From NCBI RefSeq assembly GCF_002252525.1, contig NZ_NNRM01000012.1, positions 188,193 to 252,192 of the forward strand: DNA of 64,000 bases, given 5' to 3'. Both the position numbers and the translations under genes were made by a program. Source of the DNA: Brucella pseudogrignonensis. Lineage in GTDB: Bacteria; Pseudomonadota; Alphaproteobacteria; Rhizobiales; Rhizobiaceae. Shown piece after piece: positions 1 through 10,273 of this stretch; position 1 is the stretch's first letter; each line of letters opens with the position of its first letter. The notes beneath the pieces were generated by a model, which saw nothing but the letters and a program-made list of their open reading frames with translations, did not search any database and was not told the DNA's origin.

Positions 1-781
1 CATTGTCACGGAAATATTCGCCGATGGCGCAGCCTGCGAATGGTGCAAGATACTGCATCGGAGCCGGATCGGAAGCGGTAGCCGCGATCACGACGGAATA
101 TTCGAGAGCGCCGCGTTCTTCGAGAACCTTAACGAACTGAGCAACAGTCGAACGCTTCTGGCCGATAGCAACGTAAACGCAATAAAGCTTTTCGCTATCT
201 GGGCCGTTGTCGTGGATTGGCTTCTGGTTAAGGAAGGTATCGAGAATGATAGCGGTCTTGCCGGTCTGACGGTCACCGATGACCAGCTCGCGCTGACCAC
301 GACCAACAGGGATCAGAGCGTCAACAGCCTTGAGGCCGGTCGACATTGGCTCATGAACCGACTTACGCGGAATGATGCCTGGTGCCTTGACGTCGACGCG
401 GCGACGCTCAGTAGCAACGATTGGGCCCTTGCCGTCGATTGGATTGCCGAGAGCATCGACAACGCGGCCGAGCAGGCCTGGACCGACTGGAACGTCAACG
501 ATCGCTCCGGTACGCTTGACGACGTCGCCTTCCTTGATGTCACGGTCGGCACCGAAAATAACCACACCGACATTGTCGGTTTCAAGGTTAAGCGCCATGC
601 CGCGAATACCACCAGGGAATTCGACCATTTCGCCAGCCTGAACATTGTCCAGACCGTAAACGCGGGCGATACCGTCGCCGACGGACAGAACCTGACCGAC
701 TTCGGAGACCTCAGCCTCCTTGCCGAAGTTCTTGATTTGCTCTTTCAGGATAGCGGAAATTTCCGCGGCGCGGATGTCCAT
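1..781 (-). CDS. atpA: ATP synthase F1 subunit alpha, 3' part off the window
   Basis: Regulatory and catalytic-site subunit of the membrane-attached F1 head of ATP synthase. About 260 of the usual ~510 residues are visible. The beta-barrel N-terminus begins [12 protein letters not shown], and the P-loop GDRQTGKT lies near residues 169-176, both typical of the alpha subunit. The ATG at 781-779 overlaps the atpH stop (TGATG arrangement), so the two are translationally coupled in an atpHA(GDC) operon. The gene runs off the left edge and the C-terminal half is not visible. Confidence 0.97.
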   Translation of the reverse strand, partial: MDIRAAEISAILKEQIKNFGKEAEVSEVGQVLSVGDGIARVYGLDNVQAGEMVEFPGGIRGMALNLETDNVGVVIFGADRDIKEGDVVKRTGAIVDVPVGPGLLGRVVDALGNPIDGKGPIVATERRRVDVKAPGIIPRKSVHEPMSTGLKAVDALIPVGRGQRELVIGDRQTGKTAIILDTFLNQKPIHDNGPDSEKLYCVYVAIGQKRSTVAQFVKVLEERGALEYSVVIAATASDPAPMQYLAPFAGCAIGEYFRDN

Positions 782-1341
782 CAGCCGACCTCTTTCAGTG
801 CAAGCTTGAGAGAAGAAAGTTTAGTGCGAAGGGACGTGTCGATCTGACGCGAACCCATTTTGACGACAAGCCCGCCGAGGATCGAAGGATCTACGGTGAC
901 ATTGATCGTCACGTCCTTGCCGGCCACGCTCTTCAGCGTTGCCTTCAATTCGTTCTGCTGAGCGCTCGTCAGCTCATGCGCAGAAATAACATCTGCGGAA
1001 ACTTCGCCGCGATGTTCAGCTGCAATCTCACGGAAAGCGGCGATGATGCCCGGCAGCGCAAACAGGCGACGATTAGACGCCACGACGCGCAGGAAATTGC
1101 CGACCAGACCTTTGATGCCAGCCTTGTCAGCAATCGCGCCAATGGCGTGAAGCTGGTCTTCAGCATTGAAGACCGGGCTGGAAATCAGACGCTTCAGGTC
1201 TTCGCTTCCGCTCAGAAGCGCCTCGAAACGGCCAAGATCTTTTTCCACAGCAGCAACGGATTTTGCATCGAGCGCGAGCTCAAACAACGATCCGGCGTAA
1301 CGCTGTGCGACACCTGAAATGAGCGAAGACGTTTCTGCCAC
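781..1341 (-). CDS. atpH: ATP synthase F1 subunit delta
   Basis: Delta (OSCP-type) subunit, which joins the F1 head to the peripheral stalk of ATP synthase. The protein is 186 residues, the normal family length, and starts [23 protein letters not shown], a classic delta N-terminus. I chose the GTG at 1341. The frame stays open to 1542, but the added residues look non-coding and do not match the family. A purine-rich stretch (AGAGCAGG) precedes the GTG. It is the first gene of the operon and overlaps the atpA start by one base. Confidence 0.95.
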   Translation of the reverse strand: MAETSSLISGVAQRYAGSLFELALDAKSVAAVEKDLGRFEALLSGSEDLKRLISSPVFNAEDQLHAIGAIADKAGIKGLVGNFLRVVASNRRLFALPGIIAAFREIAAEHRGEVSADVISAHELTSAQQNELKATLKSVAGKDVTINVTVDPSILGGLVVKMGSRQIDTSLRTKLSSLKLALKEVG

Positions 1342-1648
1342 GAACAACCTGCTCTCTACGTTGAAACCATCTTTTTGGGAGTTCAGCAGGACCAAAAGGC
1401 CCAAGCAGATGATTTTATTGAATGTTTCCGGGGAACCCCTGACGCGCGAGCGCGACAACACCGAAATGTGATTGCCGTCTAGCATAGACGAACCGGACTC
1501 GCAACACGCGAATCCCGCACTTTTGTGTAAGTTTTGCCGCAATTTTAGGTTAGAAAACTACTAACCAAGCCCACTAATGAAGCAGGATGCTTTTTAGCAC
1601 GGCAACTTGGCCTCGACTCTCGCCTCCGCCCTGCCCTTACCTGGCTTC
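1342..1648. promoter_or_regulatory. atp operon upstream region with possible promoter
   Basis: A 307-base gap upstream of atpH. On the minus strand a possible promoter reads TTGGTT (1569-1564), a 16-base spacer, then TAAAAT (1547-1542), leaving a ~200-nt leader. An inverted repeat GGTTAG (1548-1553) / CTAACC (1561-1566) sits inside this spacer and could bind a regulator. No other gene is seen. The promoter assignment is inference from consensus only. Confidence 0.3.
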
Positions 1649-2038
1649 TCAGCTGACGAAACCAAAAGCGTAAAGCAAAGGTCCGGCGGCAAGCAAAAAT
1701 TCGATGACGGCAGCAACAATGTTGTAAAAAGTTGCGCTTTTATCCGACATCATTGAAATGAAGCGGCCGAAGAGCGCAAATCCCCATACGGCACCCAGCA
1801 CAACCCAGAGAAAAGGTTGTGCGAAGATGAGACAACCGAGCCCGACGCCAAGATAAGGACCGGCCAGAACAGCGCGGATGGAGCTATAAGCTTCCGGACG
1901 CGCGTTGATTGGCTGAAGACGCAGCAGCTTCATGGTGATGCCCGGCGCAAAAAGCATGATCAGTCCCGCTAGCGCCGTTACGACCGCAGCACTCCAGGCA
2001 AGCCACTCGCCGGTGGTCATGGGGAGATAAAATTCCAT
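1649..2038 (-). CDS. small four-helix membrane protein, DUF4345-like
   Basis: A 129-residue hydrophobic protein with about four predicted membrane segments. They are separated by short loops, with a polar loop (LRLQPINARPEAYSSIRAV) around residues 40-55. This matches the layout of DUF4345-type proteins often found near the atp operon in Rhizobiales. No catalytic motif is visible and its role is unknown. It lies between priA and atpH on the same strand. The ATG at 2038 is preceded by a GAGGTGAAACGCA stretch that can serve as ribosome binding site. Confidence 0.7.
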   Translation of the reverse strand: MEFYLPMTTGEWLAWSAAVVTALAGLIMLFAPGITMKLLRLQPINARPEAYSSIRAVLAGPYLGVGLGCLIFAQPFLWVVLGAVWGFALFGRFISMMSDKSATFYNIVAAVIEFLLAAGPLLYAFGFVS

Positions 2039-2104
2039 TGCGTTTCACCTCTTGGTTTCAAGCGCTATAGCGAAAAACCCGACGCGTTTCCATAGCTTTG
2101 GACG

Positions 2105-4315
2105 CTACAGGAAGCTCTGCGGATCAATATCCACCTGCACCCGGATAGAGCCACGCTCTTTGGGTGCAGCTGCAAGAAGCGCACGGATAAACCCTTGAAT
2201 ATCCGCCCTTTTCGTTCCGTGAACGAGGATGCGGAACCGATGCCTGCCACGCACCAGTGCAAGCGGCGCTTCAGCTGGACCAAGCACCGAAACCTCAGAA
2301 GAATGAGGTGCTGCACGCCTTAACGCGCGCGCATGATTTTCAGCATCAGGCCGGTTGTCAGCGGATATAATCAGCGCGGCAAGTCGTCCGAATGGTGGCA
2401 GGGCACTTCGTTCGCGCTCTTCGATTTCCCGCGCATAAAACGCTTCCGAATCACCGCTGACGATAGCTCGCATCACCGGATGGTCAGGCTGATAGGTCTG
2501 AAGCAGACCAAGGCTCTTGCGGCCTGTTCGGCCTGCGCGGCCTGTCACCTGATTGAGCAGCTGGAAAGTGCGTTCGGCTGCACGCGGATCGCCATTGGCA
2601 AGCCCGAGATCGGCATCCACAACGCCCACAAGCGTCATGTTTGGGAAGTTATGCCCCTTGGCCACGAGCTGCGTGCCGATGACAATATCCGCCTCGCCCT
2701 TGGCAATGGCATCCAGTTCAAGCCGAAGGCGCTTAACGCCGCCCGCCATATCCGACGAAAGAACAATGATTCGCGCATCCGGGAAAGTTGCAGCCACTTC
2801 CTCGGCAATGCGTTCAACACCCGGTCCACAGGCAACCAGATGGTCAAGCGTACCGCATTCCGGGCAAGCTTCCGGCACTGGCTCATGATAGCCGCACTGA
2901 TGGCACATCAACTGCCCACGAAAACGGTGCTCAACCAGCCAGCTTGAACATTGCGGGCACTGGAAACGGTGACCGCAAACACGGCAAAGCGTGAGCGGCG
3001 CGTAGCCCCGCCTGTTGAGAAACAGCAGCGCCTGTTCGCCGCGCTCAACAGTCTTACCCACAGCCTCGGTCAAGGCTGGCGACAAAAACCGTCCCGGCGG
3101 AGGCGGAGAGCGCCGCATATCAATAGTCTTCAGTGTCGGAAGTGCCGCTTCCGCGTAGCGACCATAGAGCTTGATTCGCTTGTAGCGCCCCTGATCGGCA
3201 TTCACCTGACTTTCGATAGAAGGCGTTGCCGATGCCAATATCACTGGAAAACCGCCAATATGGCCACGCACGACCGCCATATCGCGCGCATTATAGAAGA
3301 CGCGATCTTCCTGTTTGTAAGCCGGATCATGTTCTTCATCGACCACAATCAGGCCAAGCTCCTTGAACGGCAAAAACAATGCCGAACGAGCACCGGCGAC
3401 CACACGCACGGTTCCCTCCGCAATCTGCCGCCAGACGCGCTCGCGTGTGCGCGGCGCAAGATCGGAGTGCCACTCGGCAGGCTTTGCCCCGAAGCGATCA
3501 TGAAAGCGGTCGAGAAACTGTTGTGTCAGCGCAATTTCCGGCAAAAGAATCAGCACCTGCTTGCCCATCTCGAGCGCCTTGGCGACGGCCTCAAAATAGA
3601 CTTCGGTTTTGCCGGAGCCGGTCACACCATCAAGCAGTGAAACTGAGAAAGAGTCTTCCTCAACCGATTCGGCCAACATTTCGGCAGCAGCCTGCTGATC
3701 CTCCGACAGTGTGGCCCGCGAATAATCCGTATCCGGCGCGGCAACGACAGCAGGCGGCGGAAGCATCACTTCCTCAAACACGCCCTGCGTTTTCAGACCA
3801 TCCACAACGGTCAGCGAGACACCAGCGGCATGGGCCAACCCAGAGCGGGTCCACGCCAAACCGTCGCGTGCCAGTTCCATCACCCGGGCGCGGGCATCCG
3901 TCATGCGCTCCGGCTCGTGACCATTGTAACGAAGCCCCGGTACTTTCGGCTCAGGATCAAAGGCTGCGGGCGCGCGAAGCACCATGCGCGCCACCATTCC
4001 GGGCGGCGAAAGCGTATAATCGGCGGCCCAGCGCATGAAACGCAGCATCTGAGCATCCACAGGCGGGCAATCGAAAACTTCAGAAATTGCACGCAACTTC
4101 TTGGCGTCAACAGCATCGGTCGCGCCATCACAAACGATTCCCGCAACCTTGCGCGGCCCCAACGGCACGCGCACGATTGAACCGGGCTGGACATGCATTC
4201 CCTCCGGCACCATATAAGAATAAGGCCGCTCCGCGGGCATGGGTACAAGCACCGGCACCACACTCGGAGTGGGTTCCGCGAAAAGGCTCAAAATATCGTG
4301 CGAATCTTTCGACAT
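2105..4315 (-). CDS. priA: primosomal protein N' (replication restart helicase)
   Basis: Superfamily 2 DNA helicase that recognises stalled forks and reloads the replisome. It has 736 residues, the expected size. The N-terminal DNA-binding domain has the VPVLVPMPAERPYSYMVPEG opening. Walker A GVTGSGKTE lies near residue 230 and the DEEHD Walker B box near 324. A zinc region with paired CxxC motifs (CRVCG, CPQC, CHQCG, CPECG) covers about residues 440-495. The C-terminal helicase motifs include GTQLVAKGH and QVTGRAGR. It is divergent from fsa. Confidence 0.96.
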   Translation of the reverse strand: MSKDSHDILSLFAEPTPSVVPVLVPMPAERPYSYMVPEGMHVQPGSIVRVPLGPRKVAGIVCDGATDAVDAKKLRAISEVFDCPPVDAQMLRFMRWAADYTLSPPGMVARMVLRAPAAFDPEPKVPGLRYNGHEPERMTDARARVMELARDGLAWTRSGLAHAAGVSLTVVDGLKTQGVFEEVMLPPPAVVAAPDTDYSRATLSEDQQAAAEMLAESVEEDSFSVSLLDGVTGSGKTEVYFEAVAKALEMGKQVLILLPEIALTQQFLDRFHDRFGAKPAEWHSDLAPRTRERVWRQIAEGTVRVVAGARSALFLPFKELGLIVVDEEHDPAYKQEDRVFYNARDMAVVRGHIGGFPVILASATPSIESQVNADQGRYKRIKLYGRYAEAALPTLKTIDMRRSPPPPGRFLSPALTEAVGKTVERGEQALLFLNRRGYAPLTLCRVCGHRFQCPQCSSWLVEHRFRGQLMCHQCGYHEPVPEACPECGTLDHLVACGPGVERIAEEVAATFPDARIIVLSSDMAGGVKRLRLELDAIAKGEADIVIGTQLVAKGHNFPNMTLVGVVDADLGLANGDPRAAERTFQLLNQVTGRAGRTGRKSLGLLQTYQPDHPVMRAIVSGDSEAFYAREIEERERSALPPFGRLAALIISADNRPDAENHARALRRAAPHSSEVSVLGPAEAPLALVRGRHRFRILVHGTKRADIQGFIRALLAAAPKERGSIRVQVDIDPQSFL

Positions 4316-4423
4316 GATTGCGTGACCTTGGCGTGGCTTTGCGCTAAAGAAAAGCCACCTTCCGGGAATTAAATGGATTTAGTTTCCCACAACACCCCGC
4401 GCTCATTATGGAGGAACGCTGTT

Positions 4424-5077
4424 ATGAAGTTTTTCGTCGACACTGCGGACGTCAAGGAAATCCGCGAACTCAACGACCTCGGACTGGTCGATGGCGTGAC
4501 CACCAACCCGTCGCTGATCCTCAAGTCTGGCCGCGATATTCTCGAAGTAACAAAAGAAATCTGCTCCTTCGTCAAGGGCCCGGTTTCGGCTGAAGTTGCT
4601 GGAACAGAATACGAGCAGATCATGAAGGAAGCTGCCGTCATTGCCAAGATCGCAGATAATATCTGCATCAAGCTGCCACTGACGCTCGATGGCCTCAAGG
4701 CTTGTAAGGCACTGACCTCCGATGGTCACAAGACCAACGTGACGCTCTGCTTCTCGGCCAATCAGGCTCTGCTCGCAGCAAAAGCAGGCGCGACCTTCGT
4801 ATCGCCATTCATCGGCCGCATTGATGACATGGGCGTCAACGGCATGGAACTGATTGCTGAAATCCGTACCATTTTCGACAACTACGATTTCCGCACTGAA
4901 ATCCTCGCCGCTTCGGTTCGTACCGTAAACCACGTCAAGGAAGCAGCTCTCATCGGCGCCGACGTCGTTACCGCGCCTCCGGCAACACTCAAGGCACTCG
5001 TCAAGCATCCGCTGACCGACAAGGGCCTCGAAACCTTCCTCGCCGACTGGGCGAAGACCGGTCAGAAAATTGCTTAA
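4424..5077 (+). CDS. fsa: fructose-6-phosphate aldolase / transaldolase-like protein
   Basis: Short transaldolase-family (TalC/Fsa) cytoplasmic enzyme of 217 residues acting in non-oxidative pentose phosphate or sugar aldol chemistry. The N-terminus [20 protein letters not shown] and the [11 protein letters not shown] motif are diagnostic. The Schiff-base lysine lies in CIKLPLT near residue 86. I chose the ATG at 4424, not the upstream ATG at 4373, because GGAGGA (4410-4415) is correctly spaced before it. Sequence alone does not separate the aldolase from true transaldolase. A strong terminator follows directly. Confidence 0.93.
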   Translation: MKFFVDTADVKEIRELNDLGLVDGVTTNPSLILKSGRDILEVTKEICSFVKGPVSAEVAGTEYEQIMKEAAVIAKIADNICIKLPLTLDGLKACKALTSDGHKTNVTLCFSANQALLAAKAGATFVSPFIGRIDDMGVNGMELIAEIRTIFDNYDFRTEILAASVRTVNHVKEAALIGADVVTAPPATLKALVKHPLTDKGLETFLADWAKTGQKIA

Positions 5078-5098
5078 TCAGTCTACTGATTAGAATGT

Positions 5099-5129
5099 AA
5101 AACGGCGGATCATTGATCCGCCGTTTTTG
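5099..5129 (+). terminator. fsa terminator
   Basis: Perfect GC-rich stem AACGGCGGATC / GATCCGCCGTT followed by a run of T. It sits between convergent fsa and the AAA ATPase gene, so it may act in both directions. Confidence 0.9.
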
Positions 5130-5130
5130 T

Positions 5131-6234
5131 TTATCCAAGTTCAGTTTCGCCGTCATGCTTGGCAACATGGATCGGCCTGCTGCCGCAATATTCCGTAATG
5201 GCTTCCGCGAGCCGGGCCGAATGCGTGACCACCCATATCTGACTGCGCTCGGAAGCGCGCGCGATCATCTTCGCAAGCGATGGAATCATGTCAGGATGCA
5301 GGCTGGCCTCCGGCTCGTTCAGAGCAATCAAAGGCGGCAGCCGATAGGACAGAAGTGCGCCTGCAAGCGCGAGCAGACGTATCTGCCCGTCAGATAGCTC
5401 GCCCGGCCGAAATACGCGTGGCGGAAAGGCCGGAAAATTAAGGCCAAATGTTGCAGTTTCTTCCGGATACGGAATGACCAGCTTTGCACCTTCCAGCGCA
5501 CCGGCAATCAGATGATCAAGATCGACCGTATCCTGACGGATATGGGCAAGCGTCGCAAAGACCGAAGCCAGATTGCTGCCGTCTTCATCGAGCATCGCAG
5601 CGGTTGCGGCAATTGATGGCTGACGCACCGGTGCATCGCGGTCGCTTCTGAAGCCATGATAGAAGCGCCAGCCGCGCATTTGCGCTGCGAGATCACCGAT
5701 CTCCGGATAATGCCCTGACTGTCCCAAGACGGAGAGACCGCTCTCCGATGTTAAAAGGCGGCTCGGGTGCTCGGTCCGCCGCCCCTCGCCGTCACGCGCA
5801 AAAACTGCTGGCCCTTTGCGGTCCATCAGATCAACCGGACGTCGCCCGGTGTCAAGATTGAGCTGCTCTTCCTTGATCTGCGGCTCAAACGGAAAAGCGC
5901 CCGATACCGGCGGCGGGAGTCCTGCTTCGACACGGTAAGACAGGCGCGAAGCGAGGCGTTCATCTTCAAATTCAGCCTCAAGGATGATTCGCGCTGGTTC
6001 GTGTTTGCGTCGGGTGCCGCTCCACATGGCAGATTGCATACCGCCTTCGCGCACGATCTCGGTTGAGAATGTGCCTTCTGCAGCAGCTTTCACGAGCTGC
6101 AGGGCGCGATAGAGATTGGATTTTCCAGCGCCGTTTTCACCGACAAAGACCGTGACCTGCCCCAGATCAAACCGGACAGACCGAAGCGAGCGATAGCCTT
6201 TTGCCGAAAATGAAGCGAGCCGTGCGCCGCCTTT
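5131..6234 (-). CDS. RecF/SMC-type AAA ATPase, start codon unclear
   Basis: An ABC/RecF-type ATPase of the overcoming-lysogenization-defect-like AAA group. Walker A GENGAGKSN (6141-6118) lies ~32 residues into the frame. The LSDGQ-type signature is near residue 285, Walker B (IALNEPEASLHPD) near 310 and the switch VVTHS near 345. The first usable start is GTG at 6093, which would delete Walker A. Upstream codons are conserved-looking (FSAKGYRSLRSVRFDLGQV) back to a TGA at 6237-6235, with no ATG, GTG or TTG. A one-base deletion in the TTTT run at 6232-6235, or a non-standard start, would explain this. Substrate unknown. Confidence 0.75.
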   Translation of the reverse strand, partial: KGGARLASFSAKGYRSLRSVRFDLGQVTVFVGENGAGKSNLYRALQLVKAAAEGTFSTEIVREGGMQSAMWSGTRRKHEPARIILEAEFEDERLASRLSYRVEAGLPPPVSGAFPFEPQIKEEQLNLDTGRRPVDLMDRKGPAVFARDGEGRRTEHPSRLLTSESGLSVLGQSGHYPEIGDLAAQMRGWRFYHGFRSDRDAPVRQPSIAATAAMLDEDGSNLASVFATLAHIRQDTVDLDHLIAGALEGAKLVIPYPEETATFGLNFPAFPPRVFRPGELSDGQIRLLALAGALLSYRLPPLIALNEPEASLHPDMIPSLAKMIARASERSQIWVVTHSARLAEAITEYCGSRPIHVAKHDGETELG

Positions 6235-6258
6235 TCAAACTCAAACAAGCTGACGCGC

Positions 6259-6837
6259 TCAGAGCTTCGACATCTGCATTGCAAGTGCGAGATAGATCTG
6301 CTCGGCCAGTTCTTCGGCTGCACGCTTGGTCGCATCACGCTGCGCACGCAGGTTGGCGAATTCCTGACGCGGACGGTCGAAAGATGCACCAGCGGTACGT
6401 GTGCCGGAGACAAGAGGCTTGCCATCCTTGTCACGCAATACGTAGCTCGACGTAGCCTTCACGATACCAGCGGATGGACGGCCGGTACGGTCGGTCTGAT
6501 CGCCGATATCGACACTCACGGCATTCAGCGTATTTGCGCTGAGGCCAAGGCTGAGACGATAGCTCGGAGTCGCAGGTTCGCCAGCACCACCTCCCAAAAG
6601 GAAGATCAGGCGATTACGAACCTGTTGCTGGAACACATTGCCTGCCGGGTCGATGGCAATCGACGCGAGCTTGCTGCGCATATCGGGTGCAACACTGCCA
6701 CCGATCGTGCCACCGGCACCACCTGACGAATAAAGCGGATGCACTGTACAGCCTGCAATCAGAACCGCTGCTCCAAGAGCAGCGATTGCGACACGAAAGG
6801 CCTTAAATGCTGAAATAAAGCGATCAGGCAACGACAT
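6259..6837 (-). CDS. lptE: LPS assembly lipoprotein LptE
   Basis: Outer-membrane lipoprotein that plugs the LptD barrel and delivers lipopolysaccharide to the surface. It has 192 residues with a signal peptide ending in the lipobox LIAGC (Cys near residue 31), followed by VHPLYSS. This fits the weakly conserved alphaproteobacterial LptE family. I chose the ATG at 6837 (MSLPDRF), which overlaps the leuS 3' end by 14 bases, so translation is probably coupled to leuS. The identification also leans on the leuS-lptE order. Confidence 0.88.
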   Translation of the reverse strand: MSLPDRFISAFKAFRVAIAALGAAVLIAGCTVHPLYSSGGAGGTIGGSVAPDMRSKLASIAIDPAGNVFQQQVRNRLIFLLGGGAGEPATPSYRLSLGLSANTLNAVSVDIGDQTDRTGRPSAGIVKATSSYVLRDKDGKPLVSGTRTAGASFDRPRQEFANLRAQRDATKRAAEELAEQIYLALAMQMSKL

Positions 6838-9457
6838 TGACGATCCTTTGCGGAACCACGATGATCTTCTTCGGCGAGCCCCCTTCGAGCGCGGCCTTGA
6901 CGAAGTCAAGTTCGAGCACCGCCTGCTGGATTGTAGCTTGATCAGCGTCGCGCGCGATTGTCAAATCCCCACGCTTCTTACCGTTGATCTGAACCGGCAG
7001 AACGATCTCGTTTTCCACGATCAGAGCCGCATCGAACTTCGGCCATGCTGCGCGGGCGACCAGTGTTTCCTGACCGGCAATCTTGCCACCCAGTTCAATT
7101 GCACATTGTTCAGCCAGATGGGGCATCATTGGTGCAAGCATCATAACCAGCATTTCGGTCGCTTCACGCAATGCAGCTTTCAGCTCGTCGTCAGCCTTAT
7201 CGGCTGCAACCTGCTGCAGTGGCGCTGCAAGCGTGTTGACCAGCTCGTAAAGGCGGGCAACAGCTCGGTTGAAGGCGAGCTTTTCGATGTCGTCACCAAC
7301 AGCCTGAACAGTCTTATGCGCAGCCTTTGATACGGTGAGCGCATCGCCCTGCGTGCCAGCCTTTGGCGCTATATCCTTCAAGCCAGCAGCGGCTTCCGAA
7401 ACCAGACGCCAGACGCGCTGTACGAAACGATGCGCGCCTTCGGCACCGGCTTCCGTCCAGATGACGTCGCGTTCCGGCGGGCTGTCTGACAGCATGAACC
7501 AGCGCGCAGTATCGGCGCCGTAAGACGAAATAATGTCGTCAGGATCGACCACATTCTTCTTCGACTTCGACATTTTTTCAATCGAACCGATTTCGACCGG
7601 CGCTCCACCTTCGATGAGCGTTGCGACGCGCTTGCCGTCAACGTCTTCGATGCGGATATCGGCAGGCGCAACCCACTGACCATCGGCCTTATAGGTTTCA
7701 TGCACCACCATGCCCTGCGTAAACAGGCCCTTGAATGGCTCATCGATACCGACATGGCCTGCCACTTTCATGGCGCGGGTAAAGAAGCGCGAATAGAGCA
7801 GATGCAGGATCGCGTGCTCAACACCACCGATATACTGATCGACAGGCAACCAGCGATCGGCAATCGCACGATCTGTCGGCTCGTTTTCCCACGGCGCGGT
7901 GAAGCGCGTGTAATACCAGGACGAATCGACGAACGTATCCATCGTGTCCGTTTCGCGACGAGCTTCGCCACCGCATTTCGGGCACTTCACATGACGCCAA
8001 GTCGCATGACGGTCGAGCGGATTGCCCGGGCGGTCAAACTCGACATCATCCGGCAGCTTGACTGGAAGATCGGCACGCGGCACCGGATTGACGCCACAGC
8101 TTTCGCAATGGATCATCGGGATCGGGCAGCCCCAGTAACGCTGACGCGAAATACCCCAGTCACGGAGACGGAACTGAACTTTGCGTTCAGCCTGCGGGCG
8201 GCCATCGAGCTCGGTCTTTTCCAGACGCTCCGCCACTTCGGCAAAAGCTGCTTCAGGCGTCATGCCATCGAGGAAGCGCGAATTGATCATCACGCCATCG
8301 TCGGTATAGGCCGTTTCGCCCACACTGAAGCTTGCAGCGTCCTCGCCCTTCGGCAGGACAACCGGCGTCACTTTCAGCGAATATTTATTGGCAAAATCCA
8401 GATCGCGCTGATCATGTGCAGGACAGCCGAAGACAGCGCCAGTGCCATATTCCATCAACACGAAATTGGCGACATAGAGCGGCAGTTCCCAATTCTCATC
8501 GAACGGGTGCTTGACCTTGATGCCGGTATCGAAGCCCTTCTTTTCAGCGGTTTCAAGCGCTGCGAGCGACGTGCCATGCTGATGGCACTCATCAATGAAA
8601 CCGGTGAGCGAGGCATTGTTTTCTGCAAGCTTCTTCGCCAGTGGGTGATCGGCAGAGATCGCCACGAAAGCCGCACCGAACAGTGTGTCCGGACGGGTCG
8701 TGTAAACTTCAACTTCTGAGAAGCCAGCAGGTGCGGTCGACGCATTCAGCGCAAAACGAACCTGCAGGCCTTCCGACTTGCCAATCCAGTTCTTCTGCAT
8801 GACGCGGACTTTTTCCGGCCACTGGTCAAGCGTGTCGAGACCCGCCAGCAGATCTTCGCTGAAATCGGTGATTTTGAAGAACCACTGTGTCAGCTCGCGC
8901 TGTTCGACCAGCGCACCAGAGCGCCAGCCGCGACCATCCACCACCTGCTCATTGGCAAGCACCGTGTTGTCGACCGGGTCCCAGTTGACCTTGGACGTCT
9001 TACGCGTCACCAGACCTTTTTCAAACAGATCGATGAACAGCATCTGCTGACGATGGTAATACTCGACATCGCAGGTCGCAAATTCACGCGACCAGTCGAG
9101 TGACAGGCCCATGGATTTCAGCTGACGCTTCATCGTGTCGATGTTCTGGTAGGTCCATTCCTTCGGATGCACCTTGTTCTGCATCGCCGCGTTTTCCGCA
9201 GGCATACCGAACGCATCCCAGCCCATCGGATGAAGCACGTTGAAACCCTTGGCGCGCTTGTAGCGGGCAACAACGTCACCCATCGCATAGTTGCGCACAT
9301 GGCCCATGTGAATGCGCCCTGATGGATAAGGGAACATTTCTAGGACGTAGTACTTCTCGCGGGGATCGCTGTTGTCGGTTTCGAAAGTCTGGTTTTCTTC
9401 CCAGATTTTCTGCCAATGAGCTTCCGCCACACGCGGATTATAACGTTCGGATGCCAT
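6824..9457 (-). CDS. leuS: leucyl-tRNA synthetase
   Basis: Class I aminoacyl-tRNA synthetase that charges tRNA-Leu in the cytoplasm. It has 877 residues. The HIGH-type motif (IHMGH) lies near residue 50, the KMSKS loop near residues 628-632, and an editing CP1 domain with TRPDTLFGA near 250. An anticodon-binding and C-terminal region with [11 protein letters not shown] completes it. The gene is divergent from the yggS-like gene across 123 bases and leads into lptE. Confidence 0.98.
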   Translation of the reverse strand: MASERYNPRVAEAHWQKIWEENQTFETDNSDPREKYYVLEMFPYPSGRIHMGHVRNYAMGDVVARYKRAKGFNVLHPMGWDAFGMPAENAAMQNKVHPKEWTYQNIDTMKRQLKSMGLSLDWSREFATCDVEYYHRQQMLFIDLFEKGLVTRKTSKVNWDPVDNTVLANEQVVDGRGWRSGALVEQRELTQWFFKITDFSEDLLAGLDTLDQWPEKVRVMQKNWIGKSEGLQVRFALNASTAPAGFSEVEVYTTRPDTLFGAAFVAISADHPLAKKLAENNASLTGFIDECHQHGTSLAALETAEKKGFDTGIKVKHPFDENWELPLYVANFVLMEYGTGAVFGCPAHDQRDLDFANKYSLKVTPVVLPKGEDAASFSVGETAYTDDGVMINSRFLDGMTPEAAFAEVAERLEKTELDGRPQAERKVQFRLRDWGISRQRYWGCPIPMIHCESCGVNPVPRADLPVKLPDDVEFDRPGNPLDRHATWRHVKCPKCGGEARRETDTMDTFVDSSWYYTRFTAPWENEPTDRAIADRWLPVDQYIGGVEHAILHLLYSRFFTRAMKVAGHVGIDEPFKGLFTQGMVVHETYKADGQWVAPADIRIEDVDGKRVATLIEGGAPVEIGSIEKMSKSKKNVVDPDDIISSYGADTARWFMLSDSPPERDVIWTEAGAEGAHRFVQRVWRLVSEAAAGLKDIAPKAGTQGDALTVSKAAHKTVQAVGDDIEKLAFNRAVARLYELVNTLAAPLQQVAADKADDELKAALREATEMLVMMLAPMMPHLAEQCAIELGGKIAGQETLVARAAWPKFDAALIVENEIVLPVQINGKKRGDLTIARDADQATIQQAVLELDFVKAALEGGSPKKIIVVPQRIVNVVA

Positions 9458-9580
9458 GAGCGTATTTACTCGTACGAAGGTGATGCAATAAGGAGAGTCG
9501 ATATTTAATGGCGACCTTCACCACGTATTGGCGAGAGCGTCAACCTTTTGCGGACTTAAAAGCCTGAAAGCGAGAATTCC

Positions 9581-10273
9581 ATGTCAGATATTGGGTCAGA
9601 TATTGGTGCGAACCTGAACACGGTCAAGACCGCGATTGCCAATGCAGAAAAAGAAGCGCTGCGCAAAAAGGGCTCCGTAACACTGGTGGCGGTTTCAAAA
9701 ACCTTCGAAGCCGATGAAATTCGCCCGGCACTTGATCTCGGCCAACGGATCTTTGGTGAAAACCGCGTTCAGGAAGCTCTAGCCAAGTGGCCCGGCTTAC
9801 GTGAAGCCTATTCGGGCATCGAGCTGCATCTGATCGGACCGCTGCAATCCAACAAGGCAGCAGACGCCGTGGCCCTCTTCGACGTGATCGAAACCGTCGA
9901 CCGCGAAAAGATCGCCGCCGCCTTAGCCGTCGAGATCAAAAAGCAGGGCAAAAGCCCGAAGCTCTATGTACAGGTCAATACCGGCCTTGAAGAACAAAAG
10001 GCTGGCATCCCGCCAAAAGAAGCAGTCAGCTTTGTCGAACGCTGCCGCACCGAACATGGCCTATCCATCGAAGGCCTGATGTGCATCCCGCCTGCAGATG
10101 AAAATCCGGGGCCGCATTTTGCACTGCTTGAAAAGCTTGCCCGCGCCGCAGGCGTTGAAAAGCTCTCCATGGGCATGTCGGGTGATTATGAAACCGCTAT
10201 CGGTTTCGGCGCAACTTCAGTGCGCGTGGGGTCGGCGATTTTCGGCAGCAGAAGCTATTCGCCTTCTGCTTGA
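9581..10273 (+). CDS. YggS/PROSC-family PLP-binding protein
   Basis: Pyridoxal-phosphate-binding protein of the YggS/PLPBP family, 230 residues, which buffers the cellular PLP pool. The PLP lysine lies in VAVSKTFEADEIRPAL near residue 40. The GENRVQEA motif and the phosphate-binding SMGMSGDYETAIGFGATSVRVG region near residue 200 are all present. No enzymatic reaction is known for the family. Its 3' end overlaps the convergent FUSC-like gene by 19 bases. Confidence 0.93.
   Translation: MSDIGSDIGANLNTVKTAIANAEKEALRKKGSVTLVAVSKTFEADEIRPALDLGQRIFGENRVQEALAKWPGLREAYSGIELHLIGPLQSNKAADAVALFDVIETVDREKIAAALAVEIKKQGKSPKLYVQVNTGLEEQKAGIPPKEAVSFVERCRTEHGLSIEGLMCIPPADENPGPHFALLEKLARAAGVEKLSMGMSGDYETAIGFGATSVRVGSAIFGSRSYSPSA

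Noticed and set aside
212-847. Plus-strand open frame across atpA
   Set aside because: It is antisense to a highly conserved atpA and has no recognisable domain; open by codon bias.
1342-1542. N-terminal extension of atpH in the same frame
   Set aside because: The added residues do not resemble delta subunits; the GTG at 1341 gives the family length.
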